NCBI GenBank assembly: GCA_040772085.1 | Contig: JAXGYU010000001.1 | Location: 1,488,001-1,552,000 of the forward strand | Origin: JAXGMV01 sp040772085 | Lineage (GTDB): Bacteria > Chloroflexota > Anaerolineae > Anaerolineales > Anaerolineaceae | Direction of reading: 5' to 3' | DNA: 64,000 nucleotides | In this document: positions 8,414 through 16,371 of the stretch, one piece after another | Layout: each line of letters begins with the position of its first letter | How positions within the stretch are numbered: the first letter of the stretch is position 1 | Program-made: the position numbers and the translations under genes | The notes under the pieces: model-generated | What the model saw: the letters and a program-made list of their open reading frames with translations, nothing else | Database searches by the model: none | What the model was told of the DNA's origin: nothing

Positions 8414-9231
8414 CTTGCGCCTCCATTGCCGTTATGCGTCGGACAGCAGTGGTCAACCACCAGCATGCCGCCTGACGAGAATAATTGCCCGCCGAATGCC
8501 TCGCGCAGATTCTCCGTGGAGAGCGCGCTTTCCGGCGGACCGTACGAGATCAGCTTGCCGTTCAGCAGCATGACATTTCTGAACTTTTCCGATGCCAGGT
8601 TGAGGTCATGGGTGGAGACCATGATGGTGATGCCCTGGTCATTCAGGGACTGCAGCAATTCGAGGGTAGCCTCTTCGGTCGCGGCGTCCACGCCGTTGAA
8701 AGGCTCATCGAGCAGGAGCAGATGCGGCTGCTGCGCCAGCGCGCGCGCCAGATACACGCGCTGCAACTGACCGCCCGAGAGGTCGGTCAGTTGCCGGCCA
8801 GCCAGATCAGCGATGCCCATCTGCGCCAGGCTGTATTCAACCGCCGCGCGGTCCAGGGTATCCTGCCTGGCAAACAACCCCTGCTTGGTGAAGCGCCCCA
8901 TGCTGACGACATCCTGCACTGTGACAGGAAAGTGTGTGTCCGCTTCACTGCGCTGGGGTACATAGGCGATGCAGCCTTTGAAAGTCCCTACCGGCTGGCA
9001 GTGGATCAGCGCTTCGCCGCCCTGTAAGGGCAGCACACCAGCCAGCGTTTTGAACAGCGTGGATTTGCCCGCGCCATTCGGTCCGACAACAGCCACCTGG
9101 TCGCCGGCCGGGATAGTAAGGGTGACATCTCGCAGGATGGTGCGACCGGGATAACCCATCACCGCTCCGCGCAAATCGAGGTTTGCCGGGCTGTGATCGT
9201 CCCGCACTTGCGTCCGGCTAGGCGTTTTCAT
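8410..9231 (-). CDS. znuC: Zinc/manganese ABC transporter, ATP-binding protein
   Basis: A 273-residue ABC ATPase. Walker A is GPNGAGKST, the Q-loop region is YVPQRS, the signature is LSGGQLQRVYLARAL and Walker B is LLLLDEPF. YVPQRSEADTHFPVTVQDVVSMG is typical of metal importers of the ZnuC/MntA group. About 20 residues precede the ABC core. Both ends overlap neighbours by 4 bp (znuA upstream, znuB downstream), indicating translational coupling. It acts at the cytoplasmic face, powering metal uptake. Confidence 0.9.
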   Translation of the reverse strand: MKTPSRTQVRDDHSPANLDLRGAVMGYPGRTILRDVTLTIPAGDQVAVVGPNGAGKSTLFKTLAGVLPLQGGEALIHCQPVGTFKGCIAYVPQRSEADTHFPVTVQDVVSMGRFTKQGLFARQDTLDRAAVEYSLAQMGIADLAGRQLTDLSGGQLQRVYLARALAQQPHLLLLDEPFNGVDAATEEATLELLQSLNDQGITIMVSTHDLNLASEKFRNVMLLNGKLISYGPPESALSTENLREAFGGQLFSSGGMLVVDHCCPTHNGNGGAR

Positions 9232-10157
9232 TTCAATGCCTCCGCGATCACGTCGATGTTATGGCGCATCATGCCCAGGTATCCATCGCCCGCCTGACCA
9301 TTGCTGAGAATCGAGTGCGTGTGCAGGTTGGTGATTACTTTGATGCCGGTCTCAGCCGCAAGCTGGTCAGCCAGCTTGGTGCTGCCGCCCTGCTCGAGGA
9401 AGATCGCCCTGGCGCCGGTGCTGCGAATCAGGTCTACCAGCGCCGCCAGGTCGCGGGCGGAGGGTTCCGCGTCGCTGCTGAAGCCGGGGATGATGGTGCC
9501 GACCAGCGTAAAGCCATAGCGGTCAGCGAAGTACCCGAGAGATTCATGCGTGGTCACCAGTTGGCGGCGCTCCGCGGGGATCTGGTCGGTTTTTTGCCGG
9601 ATGTATAGATCCAGCTCCCTGAGTTTTGAGATGTACGTCTCCGCGTTGGCTTTATAGTCCGAGGCATGCTGCGGGTCATGCTGGCTGAGCGCCTGCTCAA
9701 TGTTGGCAGCATAGGTGATCACCAGGTTTGGGTCGAGCCAGAAATGAGGGTCGATCCCATGCGCGTGCTCATCGGCCGCGTGGTCATCGTGTTCGTCAGC
9801 CTTTACTTCACGCGCCTGCAAACCCTCCGAGGCGCTGACGATGACGGTGTCGCCGCCGGCGTTCTTCACCAGATTGGTCAGCCAGGTTTCCAGTTCGCCG
9901 CCGTTGACGATGAACAGGTCGGTCTCCGCGATCAGGGCAACGTCTTTGGGTGCCGGCTGCCAGGTATGCGGGTCCGTGCCATCGGGCATCAGCGAGGTGA
10001 CGGTCAGATGGCTGCCGGCAACTTGTTGGGCTATGCCAGCCAGGAAAGATTCAGCGGCAACCACTTTGAGCGCTTGGCCGGTCTTTTGTTTCTGTGCTGG
10101 CTGGCACGCAGCCAGCGACAGAGATAGTAGCAGGAATAAGGGAATCAGTTTTTTCAA
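9228..10157 (-). CDS. znuA: Zinc ABC transporter, substrate-binding lipoprotein
   Basis: A cluster A-I metal-binding protein of 309 residues. It has a lipoprotein signal ending in LSLAAC, then PDGTDPHTWQPAPKDV (first His ligand). A His/Asp-rich loop follows (DEHDDHAADEHAH), then DPHFWLDP, TTHESLGYFADRYGF and FLEQGGSTKLADQLA, the usual ligand positions of ZnuA/TroA proteins. The His-rich loop favours zinc over manganese. The start is taken as a TTG at 10157, giving a normal signal peptide after GGAG. The ATG at 10259 would put 34 extra residues before the signal and run into the regulator gene. Confidence 0.85.
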   Translation of the reverse strand: MKKLIPLFLLLSLSLAACQPAQKQKTGQALKVVAAESFLAGIAQQVAGSHLTVTSLMPDGTDPHTWQPAPKDVALIAETDLFIVNGGELETWLTNLVKNAGGDTVIVSASEGLQAREVKADEHDDHAADEHAHGIDPHFWLDPNLVITYAANIEQALSQHDPQHASDYKANAETYISKLRELDLYIRQKTDQIPAERRQLVTTHESLGYFADRYGFTLVGTIIPGFSSDAEPSARDLAALVDLIRSTGARAIFLEQGGSTKLADQLAAETGIKVITNLHTHSILSNGQAGDGYLGMMRHNIDVIAEALK

Positions 10158-10170
10158 CGGGTAAGCTCCA

Positions 10171-10617
10171 TTAATGGTTTTGCGCGGTGCGGCACTCCGG
10201 ACATTTGCCGAAGAATTGCAGCCAATGTTCAGTGATTTTGAAGCGGCTCTGCTTTTCAACTTTTTTGATCAGCGCGCTCAGGTCGTCACCTTCGAAGTAG
10301 GTCACTTTGCCGCAATCCTGGCAGACCAGCAGGTGCTGATGTCCGACCGTGGCGCGGATGTAGAGGTTGCAGCCATGCGGACGGTGCACGCGCTCGATCA
10401 GACCGAGCTGGGTCAGGGTTTCTAGCGTGCGGTAAACAGTCACCATCCCCAGACTGGCATAGGTCTGGTGCCCGCGCTGGTAAATCTCGAGCGGTTCCAT
10501 GCCATAAGGTGTATTGAGGATCGTTTCAACGATCACGCGCCGTGAGCGCGTCTGACGGAAGCCATGCTGCTGCAAGGCGTCCATCCATTGGTCAGCGATA
10601 GATTGGGTATCGGTCAT
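10171..10617 (-). CDS. zur: Fur-family regulator, probably Zur
   Basis: A 148-residue Fur-family repressor. The N-terminal winged helix (GFRQTRSRRVIVETIL, then VTVYRTLETLTQLGLIERVH) is followed by a dimerisation domain with HQHLLVCQDCGKVTYFE and a C-terminal CPEC, which together form the structural Cys4 zinc site. It lies 13 bp upstream of znuA and directly behind a 31-bp palindrome, so autoregulation and control of zinc uptake are likely. No Shine-Dalgarno sequence precedes the ATG, so the transcript is probably leaderless. Fur or Mur specificity cannot be excluded. Confidence 0.85.
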   Translation of the reverse strand: MTDTQSIADQWMDALQQHGFRQTRSRRVIVETILNTPYGMEPLEIYQRGHQTYASLGMVTVYRTLETLTQLGLIERVHRPHGCNLYIRATVGHQHLLVCQDCGKVTYFEGDDLSALIKKVEKQSRFKITEHWLQFFGKCPECRTAQNH

Positions 10618-10646
10618 AATTGAAAATGATAATCATTTTCAATTAT
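10616..10646 (-). promoter_or_regulatory. Fur/Zur-box palindrome overlapping the zur start codon
   Basis: A 31-bp perfect palindrome about a single central base. Its core GAAAATGATAATCATTTTC matches the general Fur/Zur-box pattern. It extends into the first two bases of the zur ATG. A TTGACA lies just upstream on the minus strand (about 10653-10658). Confidence 0.85.
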
Positions 10647-10747
10647 GGTGTCAAGGTTGGACAATGGACTTCAGCCCCGCATAGAGGGCGTGAGGCAGTC
10701 GCCAGCCAGTCATACCTTTCGCCCCCGCAATGAGATGTCATTATTAC

Positions 10748-10774
10748 AAAAAACGGATTCCGCGTGCGGAATCC
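10748..10774 (-). terminator. Terminator of the pst-arsC operon
   Basis: On the minus strand GGATTCCGC-AC-GCGGAATCC is followed by GTTTTTTG. It lies 25 bp after the arsC stop. Confidence 0.85.
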
Positions 10775-10798
10775 CTTCGGAATTCTGGATGGTTGCGG

Positions 10799-11284
10799 TT
10801 ACTTCAATAAATCGTGCGCGTGGTGGCGCGCGCCATTGACTGTTGGTTCTTCATCCTTTGAATCGGAGAAGGCTTCCACCACCGGCAATACCTGAGCCTC
10901 GATCGCGTCACGCACCTCACGGAACACCGGCAACTGCTCTATAAGCGTGCCTTGCGCCTTGGCAGGGTCAGGGAAACCGATGTGCAGCCGCTTGCCGCCA
11001 TACGGCCAGAACGGACAGTTTTCCGCCGCGGCATCGCAGACCGAAATGACCATGTCAAACGCCTGCCCGGCGAAATGGCTCATCGATTTCGAAGTCCCCT
11101 GATGATCGATGTCTCGTTCGGCCAGCACTGCCAGCGCCGCTGGGTGGACGTAGCCTGCCGGCTGTGTGCCGGCACTGAACGCCTCCCAATGGTCGCCCAA
11201 TCGCGCGTTCACCAGCGCCTCAGCCATCTGACTGCGCGCTGAATTTCCCGTACACAAAAACAAAACCCGGTACCTGGCGCTCAT
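10799..11284 (-). CDS. arsC: Arsenate reductase, thioredoxin-dependent LMW-PTP type
   Basis: A 161-residue protein of the low-molecular-weight phosphatase fold. The nucleophile loop is FLCTGNSARSQMAEA (CX5R). The second and third redox cysteines are in SVCDAAAENCPFWP, seven residues apart as in Cys82/Cys89 of pI258 ArsC, so it is an arsenate reductase, not a tyrosine phosphatase. The product arsenite would leave by Acr3. Its ATG overlaps the phoU stop (ATGA), so it is translated as the last gene of the phosphate operon, away from the other ars genes. The C-terminus ends in a short tail, EEPTVNGARHHAHDLLK. Confidence 0.92.
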   Translation of the reverse strand: MSARYRVLFLCTGNSARSQMAEALVNARLGDHWEAFSAGTQPAGYVHPAALAVLAERDIDHQGTSKSMSHFAGQAFDMVISVCDAAAENCPFWPYGGKRLHIGFPDPAKAQGTLIEQLPVFREVRDAIEAQVLPVVEAFSDSKDEEPTVNGARHHAHDLLK

Positions 11285-11976
11285 GCGGCACCGCCCGGCA
11301 AAACTTCCGTTGTATCCAATTCTTTTACTTCTCCTGTATTGACATAAACAATTCGTTCACAAATATTGATCACCCGATCCGCCAGCCTTTCCAGGTTGTG
11401 CGCGGCCCACATCAGGTAGCTCACCGTCTCCGCTTGCTGCGGATCCTTAATCATCAACTGCATCAAACCCTTGTGGACGCGGTTATAGAGCGTGTCGACC
11501 TGGTCATCATCAGCCGCGATGCTGCGGGCTGTCTCGACATCATTCGCGGTGAAGGCGTTCAATGCCCGGCGCAGCATCGAAAGTCCCATATCAGCCATGG
11601 ACTGCAAGTCTTTCATCACCTCGGGGTAATTGACTTCTTCCAGCATCAGGTTGATCTTGGAGATGCCTTTGGCATAATCGCCGATGCGCTCGAGCTCGGT
11701 GATGATCTCCATGATGGCTGCCAGGTAACGCACATCGCGCCCCATCGGCTGCTGGGTAGCGAGCAGAATGATGCATTCATTTTCAATGGCATAACGGCGC
11801 TCGTTGATCACCTGGTCCTGCTGATAAATCACGCGGGCGAGGTTGCGGTCCTGACGCTTGAGCGCGTCTACCGCCTTGATGACAGCCTGTTCGACCAGGC
11901 TGCCGAGGATCAGCACCTCATCCATCAATCGCTTCAGATGGCGGTCAAAGGTCAGGCGCGTGGTGTACAAAGTCAT
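11281..11976 (-). CDS. phoU: Phosphate transport system regulator PhoU
   Basis: A 231-residue helical protein with two PhoU repeats. The first contains DEVLILGSLVEQAVIKAVDAL and MGRDVRYLAAIMEIITELERIGDYAKGI. The second contains AETVSYLMWAAHNLERLADRVINICERIVYV. The E/D-x-x-x-D metal-cluster motifs (ERIGD, ERLAD) are intact. It links the Pst transporter to PhoR signalling and damps phosphate uptake. It is 17 bp after pstB, with GAGG before the ATG, and is coupled to arsC downstream. Confidence 0.93.
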   Translation of the reverse strand: MTLYTTRLTFDRHLKRLMDEVLILGSLVEQAVIKAVDALKRQDRNLARVIYQQDQVINERRYAIENECIILLATQQPMGRDVRYLAAIMEIITELERIGDYAKGISKINLMLEEVNYPEVMKDLQSMADMGLSMLRRALNAFTANDVETARSIAADDDQVDTLYNRVHKGLMQLMIKDPQQAETVSYLMWAAHNLERLADRVINICERIVYVNTGEVKELDTTEVLPGGAA

Positions 11977-11993
11977 AAATAGCCTCTAATTGT

Positions 11994-12791
11994 CTAACCG
12001 AACCTGCCGGTAATATACGCCTCGGTACGCGGGTCGGAGGGTCTGGTGAAGATATCCGTCGTCGCGCCGTATTCAACCAGTATGCCGGCACGGTCTTCAT
12101 CCATGGTGAGGAAGGCAGTGTTATCTGAAACGCGGGCTGCCTGCTGCATGTTATGCGTGACGACGATAATGCTGAAATCCTGCGCCAGTTCGCGCATCAG
12201 CTCTTCAATCTTTAATGTCGCGATGGGATCCAGCGCTGAAGCCGGTTCGTCCATCAGGATAATCTGCGGCTGAATGGCAATGGCGCGCGCGATGCACAAG
12301 CGCTGCTGCTGACCGCCCGAGAGCGACAGCCCGCTCTGCTTCAGCTTGTCCTTGACCTCGTCCCACAGCGCTGCCTTGCGCAGGCAATGTTCGACCCATT
12401 CGTCCATGTTGGGCGCGCCAATACCGGTGCTGAAACCATTGATGCGCGGTCCCCAGGCGACATTTTCATAGATCGATTTCGGGAAGGGGTTCGGCTTCTG
12501 GAAGACCATGCCGATCTGCCGGCGAACGTTGACGGGATCGATATCAGGCGCGTAAATATTCTCGCCCCTGAAGAGAATCTCACCCTCCAGCCGCGCGCCG
12601 GGGACCAGCTCATTCATGCGGTTGAACGATCGCAGCAGCGTCGATTTACCGCAGCCTGACGGCCCGATGATCGCGGTGACTTTGTTCTCTTCCACCGCCA
12701 CCGAGATATTTTTGATCGCCCTGAAAGAGCCATAGTAGATGCTGATGTCATTGGCTTCAATGGCGTATGAGCTCTTTTCATCAACGGTCAT
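11994..12791 (-). CDS. pstB: Phosphate ABC transporter, ATP-binding protein
   Basis: A 265-residue ABC ATPase with Walker A GPSGCGKST, FNRMNELVPGAR (PstB-specific), QIGMVFQKPNPFPKSIYENV, signature LSGGQQQRLCIARA and Walker B ILMDEPASALDP. The start at 12791 is chosen because GGAAGG lies just before this ATG; an alternative at 12830 lies inside pstA. It overlaps the pstA stop by 11 bp. It drives phosphate import with PstA and PstC. Confidence 0.95.
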   Translation of the reverse strand: MTVDEKSSYAIEANDISIYYGSFRAIKNISVAVEENKVTAIIGPSGCGKSTLLRSFNRMNELVPGARLEGEILFRGENIYAPDIDPVNVRRQIGMVFQKPNPFPKSIYENVAWGPRINGFSTGIGAPNMDEWVEHCLRKAALWDEVKDKLKQSGLSLSGGQQQRLCIARAIAIQPQIILMDEPASALDPIATLKIEELMRELAQDFSIIVVTHNMQQAARVSDNTAFLTMDEDRAGILVEYGATTDIFTRPSDPRTEAYITGRFG

Positions 12792-14031
12792 AAAGTGCCT
12801 TCCTGTAACGATTGCGCATGATGATGGCAATCGCGTTAAGTGAGAGTAACATGATCAACAGCACCAATATAGCACCAGCGGCAAGATTGCGAAACTCCGG
12901 TTGCGGGCGCGCCGTCCACTGGTAGATCTGGATCGGCAGGCTGGTGAATTTTGAGAAGGGGCTGTTCGGATCGAAGGTGATATATGTCGCCGCGCCAACC
13001 ACGACCAACGGAGCGGTTTCACCGATGGCGCGCGAGATGGCGAGGATGGTGCCGGTCATGATGCCCGGGATAGCGCTCGGCAGCACATGATGCCAGATCG
13101 TCTGCCACTTGGTCGCGCCCAGTCCATAACTTGCCTGACGCAAGGCGTTGGACACCGACCGGATGGCTTCCTGGGCGTTGATGATGATCAGCGGCAGTAC
13201 CAGCAATGCCAGCGTCCAGCCAGCGGAGAGCACGGTGCGCCCGTTGGCGGTGCCCGGCTCACCGATGCCGAAAATGGCGCCGCTGGTGATCGGCTCCAGG
13301 GTACGGACGAAGATCGCCAGTCCCAGCATACCGTAAATAATGGAGGGAACGCCGGCGAGATTGGCGATATTGGTCTGGATGACACGGTTCAATCTGGAGT
13401 CAGCCGCGTACTCCTCGAGGTAAATGGCAGCGCCGACACCAATGGGAAACGCCACCAAAATGGTAATCAGGATCGTCCAGAGTGAACCGAGGACGGCTGT
13501 GCGCACGCCCGCCAGCAAGGGGTCGGATGATTGCGGATGGGTCAGCATCTTTTTGCTGATCCAGTTCTGAAAGCGCAGTTCGCCTTTGGGCACCTTCGCT
13601 TCAAATTCCGCCTGGATCTGGTCACGATGGAAGAGGGAATCGTAGAGCAGCCAGGTTTGCGCGACCTGCGGTTTGACAACTTCCTCCCAGACCAGGTCAT
13701 AAATGTTTTCAGTGCTGCGTTCTTCCCAGGGTATCTCACGATTCAATTGGCGGAAACGTCCTTTTGAGATATTTGCCTCCAGGGTAACCATCAACGTTTC
13801 TTTATCCTGAGACTCAATCGGCACGCCGTTGACCGCCAGCGTATCGGGGTCCACTTTGGTTTTGAAGGCGACGTAACCAAACGCCTGATTGATGATATTG
13901 AGCAGCAGCAGCGCCAGGAAGACAATGCCGACTGCCGTCGATGCCAGGAAGATGACATTCCAGATCTTCTCGGAACGGTGCCGCTTTTCGACATTGCTGA
14001 CGAATTTCGGGGTCAGATGGCTGCTGCTCAT
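12781..14031 (-). CDS. pstA: Phosphate ABC transporter, permease PstA (long form)
   Basis: A 416-residue permease, longer than the usual 280-300. After the first membrane segment (about residues 25-50) there is an extracytoplasmic insertion of some 120 residues (DUF3333-like, from KVDPDTLAVNG to MLTHPQSS). The normal permease domain follows, with PSIIYGMLGLAIFV and the EAA loop EAIRSVSNALRQASYGLGATKWQTIWH. Its start overlaps the pstC stop by 4 bp. It forms the membrane channel with PstC. The insertion is known in other PstA proteins, but its role is not established here. Confidence 0.92.
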   Translation of the reverse strand: MSSSHLTPKFVSNVEKRHRSEKIWNVIFLASTAVGIVFLALLLLNIINQAFGYVAFKTKVDPDTLAVNGVPIESQDKETLMVTLEANISKGRFRQLNREIPWEERSTENIYDLVWEEVVKPQVAQTWLLYDSLFHRDQIQAEFEAKVPKGELRFQNWISKKMLTHPQSSDPLLAGVRTAVLGSLWTILITILVAFPIGVGAAIYLEEYAADSRLNRVIQTNIANLAGVPSIIYGMLGLAIFVRTLEPITSGAIFGIGEPGTANGRTVLSAGWTLALLVLPLIIINAQEAIRSVSNALRQASYGLGATKWQTIWHHVLPSAIPGIMTGTILAISRAIGETAPLVVVGAATYITFDPNSPFSKFTSLPIQIYQWTARPQPEFRNLAAGAILVLLIMLLSLNAIAIIMRNRYRKALYDR

Positions 14032-14954
14032 TCCTGCACCTCGCGGAACTTGCGCACGATGTACTGGCTGATCATATTGAGCACCAGCGTGATCAGGAAG
14101 AGGAAGAGACCGATGGCGAACAGGCTGTTGTAATCGACCGAGTCGTAACTCAGGTCACCGCCCGAGATGCGGACAATATGACCGGTCATGGTCTCAGCAC
14201 CTTTGAATGGATTGAAGGTAAAGTTAGGCCCGGCGCCAGCTGCCAGCGCGACGATCATGGTCTCACCGATGGCGCGCGAAACACCGACAATGAACGCCGC
14301 CGCGATGCCGGAGATGGCAGCCGGCACAACGACTTTGATGGCGGTCTCGAGCTTGGTCGCGCCAAGTCCGTACGCGGCTTCACGCAAGGCGCGCGGCACC
14401 GCGGAGAGCGCGTCCTCACTCATGGAGGAGATCAGCGGCAGGATCAGGATGCCCATCACCAGACCGGCTGAGGCGGTGTTGTAGATGTTGACTGTGTCTA
14501 CGCCGAAGATTGTGCGCAGCAGCGGCGTCATGAAGGTGAGCGCGAAGTAACCGTAAACCACGGTCGGGATGCCGGCGAGCACTTCCAGCACGGGTTTGAG
14601 AAAATTGCGCACCTTCGTGCTGGCGTATTCGCTCAGGTAAATTGCCACGGCCAGGCCCAGCGGTAACGCGATCATCATGGCGACGCTGGTCGTCAGTAAA
14701 GTCGCATTCAGCAGCGGCAGAATACCGAACTCACCCGCTGCGGGCTGCCACTTTGTATTGGTGAAGAACTCCCACAAGGTAACTTCAGGCAACTTGAAGA
14801 ACAGAAACGCTTCCTTGCCGATTTCATAAACAATTCCCACGGTGATGAAAATGGAAAAGATGCCGCAAAACAACAGGAACATCTGAATGAAGCGTTCGCT
14901 GACGCGCGGTTTGCGGCGTAATTCTCTGGCGAGATCGCTTTCCTTCCGAACCAT
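14028..14954 (-). CDS. pstC: Phosphate ABC transporter, permease PstC
   Basis: A permease of about 308 residues with six membrane segments, a PSTVVYGYFAL-like motif (GIPTVVYGYFAL) and the EAA loop ALSAVPRALREAAYGLGATKLETAIK. The start is uncertain. The longest reading (15047) begins inside the intercistronic hairpin, so the ATG at 14954, which gives a charged N-terminus before the first membrane helix, is preferred; no strong ribosome site is visible. It is coupled to pstA by a 4-bp overlap. Confidence 0.88.
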   Translation of the reverse strand: MVRKESDLARELRRKPRVSERFIQMFLLFCGIFSIFITVGIVYEIGKEAFLFFKLPEVTLWEFFTNTKWQPAAGEFGILPLLNATLLTTSVAMMIALPLGLAVAIYLSEYASTKVRNFLKPVLEVLAGIPTVVYGYFALTFMTPLLRTIFGVDTVNIYNTASAGLVMGILILPLISSMSEDALSAVPRALREAAYGLGATKLETAIKVVVPAAISGIAAAFIVGVSRAIGETMIVALAAGAGPNFTFNPFKGAETMTGHIVRISGGDLSYDSVDYNSLFAIGLFLFLITLVLNMISQYIVRKFREVQE

Positions 14955-15008
14955 TTTCCGTGAGTTATCAGTTATTTCCACTATTTTTTCCCAATTCTTT
15001 AGCCAATT

Positions 15009-15039
15009 GACCGCAGGTTTCTGGTAGAAACCTGCGGTC
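15009..15039 (-). promoter_or_regulatory. Intercistronic hairpin between pstS and pstC
   Basis: Perfect 13-bp stem (GACCGCAGGTTTC / GAAACCTGCGGTC) with a 5-nt loop and no following T run. It probably stabilises the pstS part of the message or limits read-through, giving excess binding protein over permease. Confidence 0.7.
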
Positions 15040-15058
15040 TGTACCAATAATCAACCTA

Positions 15059-16204
15059 TTATTTGACTGCGTCCAGCAGAGCCTGCTTGGCGCTATTCAG
15101 CGCTTCAACGCTCGCCGGGAAATACCCAACCGTCTGAATTTCTTCGTCAACATAGCTCAGGTAGAAGTTCACAAACGCTGCCACTTGCGGCTTGTCCTTG
15201 AGGATCTTGGCGTCTGAGTAGATGAACAGCGGGCGAGCCAGTTTGTAGGTGTTCGCTTCTGCCGATTCGAAGGAAGGCGCCACACCATCCAGTGCCAGCG
15301 CGTTCAGCTTGCCTTCGTTCTCAGAGTAGTACGCGAAGCCGAAGTAACCGATAGCATATTTCGAGCCTTCCACGCCCTGCACCAGCACGTTGTCATCCTC
15401 AGAGAGCTGCAGGTTCGCGGCGCCCAGAATATCCTTCTCGCCAGCTTCCAGGTCTGCTTTACCGTCGGCTTTCTTGTTCAGCGGTCCCATCACCATTTCA
15501 ACAAAGAAGTCGAAGGTGCCGGAATCGGTGCCGGGGGAGAAGCGCAGAATGTCTTCAGCGGGCCAGTCAGCACGAACGTCTGACCACTTGGTCGTCTTGC
15601 TCGAGAACAGTTTGCCAAGTTCTTCCAGCGTGACGTCTTTGGCAAAGTCATTCTCTTTGCTGACAACTACTGCCAGGGCATCGGTGCCGACACGGAATTC
15701 GATCGGCGTGCGGCCGATGGCTTTGCAGCTTTCAACTTCACTGTCCTTGATGCCGCGTGAGGCATTGGCAATGTCAGTTTCACCGGTCTTGCAGAAGCGT
15801 TCGAAACCACCACCTGAACCAATGCTGTCGATGGTGATGTTGCCGCCGAAGCCTTCATTCTTGAAACGCTCGGCCATCGCCTCAGAGAGCGGGAATACCG
15901 TCGATGAACCAGCCGAGATGATGTTGCCGCTCACGCTGGCAGGATCGATCTCAGGCAGTACGATCGGTTCAGCTTTAGGTGCAGCAGCCTCGGTTGCTTT
16001 TGGCGCCTCGGTGGCTGCAGGCGCTTCAGTCGCTTTCGGTGCTTCAGTCGCCGGAGCTTCAGTTTTCACAACTTCCGTCGCCTTGGGCGCTTCGGTCGCG
16101 GGTGCTTCAGTCGCTGGGGCTGGTGTCGCCGCTGGCGCGCATGCTGATAAAACCAGCATCGCAACGATCACTACTGAAAATAGTACGGACAATTTGCGTT
16201 GCAT
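15059..16204 (-). CDS. pstS: Phosphate-binding lipoprotein PstS
   Basis: A 381-residue periplasmic-type binding protein anchored as a lipoprotein (signal ending LVLSACAP). A linker of about 60 residues made of ATEAP/KATEAP repeats follows, typical of Chloroflexota lipoproteins. The binding domain then carries SGNIISAGSSTVFPLSEAMAERF, IDSIGSGGGFERFCKTGETDIANASRGI and FSPGTDSGTFDFF, the phosphate-contact loops. GGAGG 5 nt before the ATG at 16204 fixes the start. It is the first gene of the pst operon and lies 3' of a Pho-box array. Confidence 0.93.
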   Translation of the reverse strand: MQRKLSVLFSVVIVAMLVLSACAPAATPAPATEAPATEAPKATEVVKTEAPATEAPKATEAPAATEAPKATEAAAPKAEPIVLPEIDPASVSGNIISAGSSTVFPLSEAMAERFKNEGFGGNITIDSIGSGGGFERFCKTGETDIANASRGIKDSEVESCKAIGRTPIEFRVGTDALAVVVSKENDFAKDVTLEELGKLFSSKTTKWSDVRADWPAEDILRFSPGTDSGTFDFFVEMVMGPLNKKADGKADLEAGEKDILGAANLQLSEDDNVLVQGVEGSKYAIGYFGFAYYSENEGKLNALALDGVAPSFESAEANTYKLARPLFIYSDAKILKDKPQVAAFVNFYLSYVDEEIQTVGYFPASVEALNSAKQALLDAVK

Positions 16205-16249
16205 TCTTTCCTCCAAAATCCAATAATTTATGCTTTTCATATGGTTCAA

Positions 16250-16326
16250 AGCATAACAAACACAAGTTAATGGAGGTGCAACACCGAGTTAAGCCGCTGT
16301 TATGGCAACGTTAACGGCATGTTAAC
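16250..16326 (-). promoter_or_regulatory. Phased Pho-box array and -10 box upstream of pstS
   Basis: The pentamer GTTAA/GTTAT (read TTAAC/ATAAC on the minus strand) recurs at 16266, 16288, 16299, 16310 and 16321. The last four are spaced by exactly 11 bp and the first by 22. A TATGCT -10 candidate lies at 16250-16255, so the 16266 copy replaces the -35 box. This is the geometry of PhoB/PhoP-activated promoters. Confidence 0.8.
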
Positions 16327-16332
16327 AGCAAA

Positions 16333-16352
16333 CCGCCCGAGCTCTCGGGCGG
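16333..16352 (-). terminator. Terminator of the PhoR-like kinase gene
   Basis: Stem CCGCCCGA/TCGGGCGG with loop GAGC on the minus strand, followed by TTTGCTG. It separates the kinase gene from the Pho-box array. Confidence 0.75.
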
Positions 16353-16371
16353 CATGTAAATTGAGTGAATG

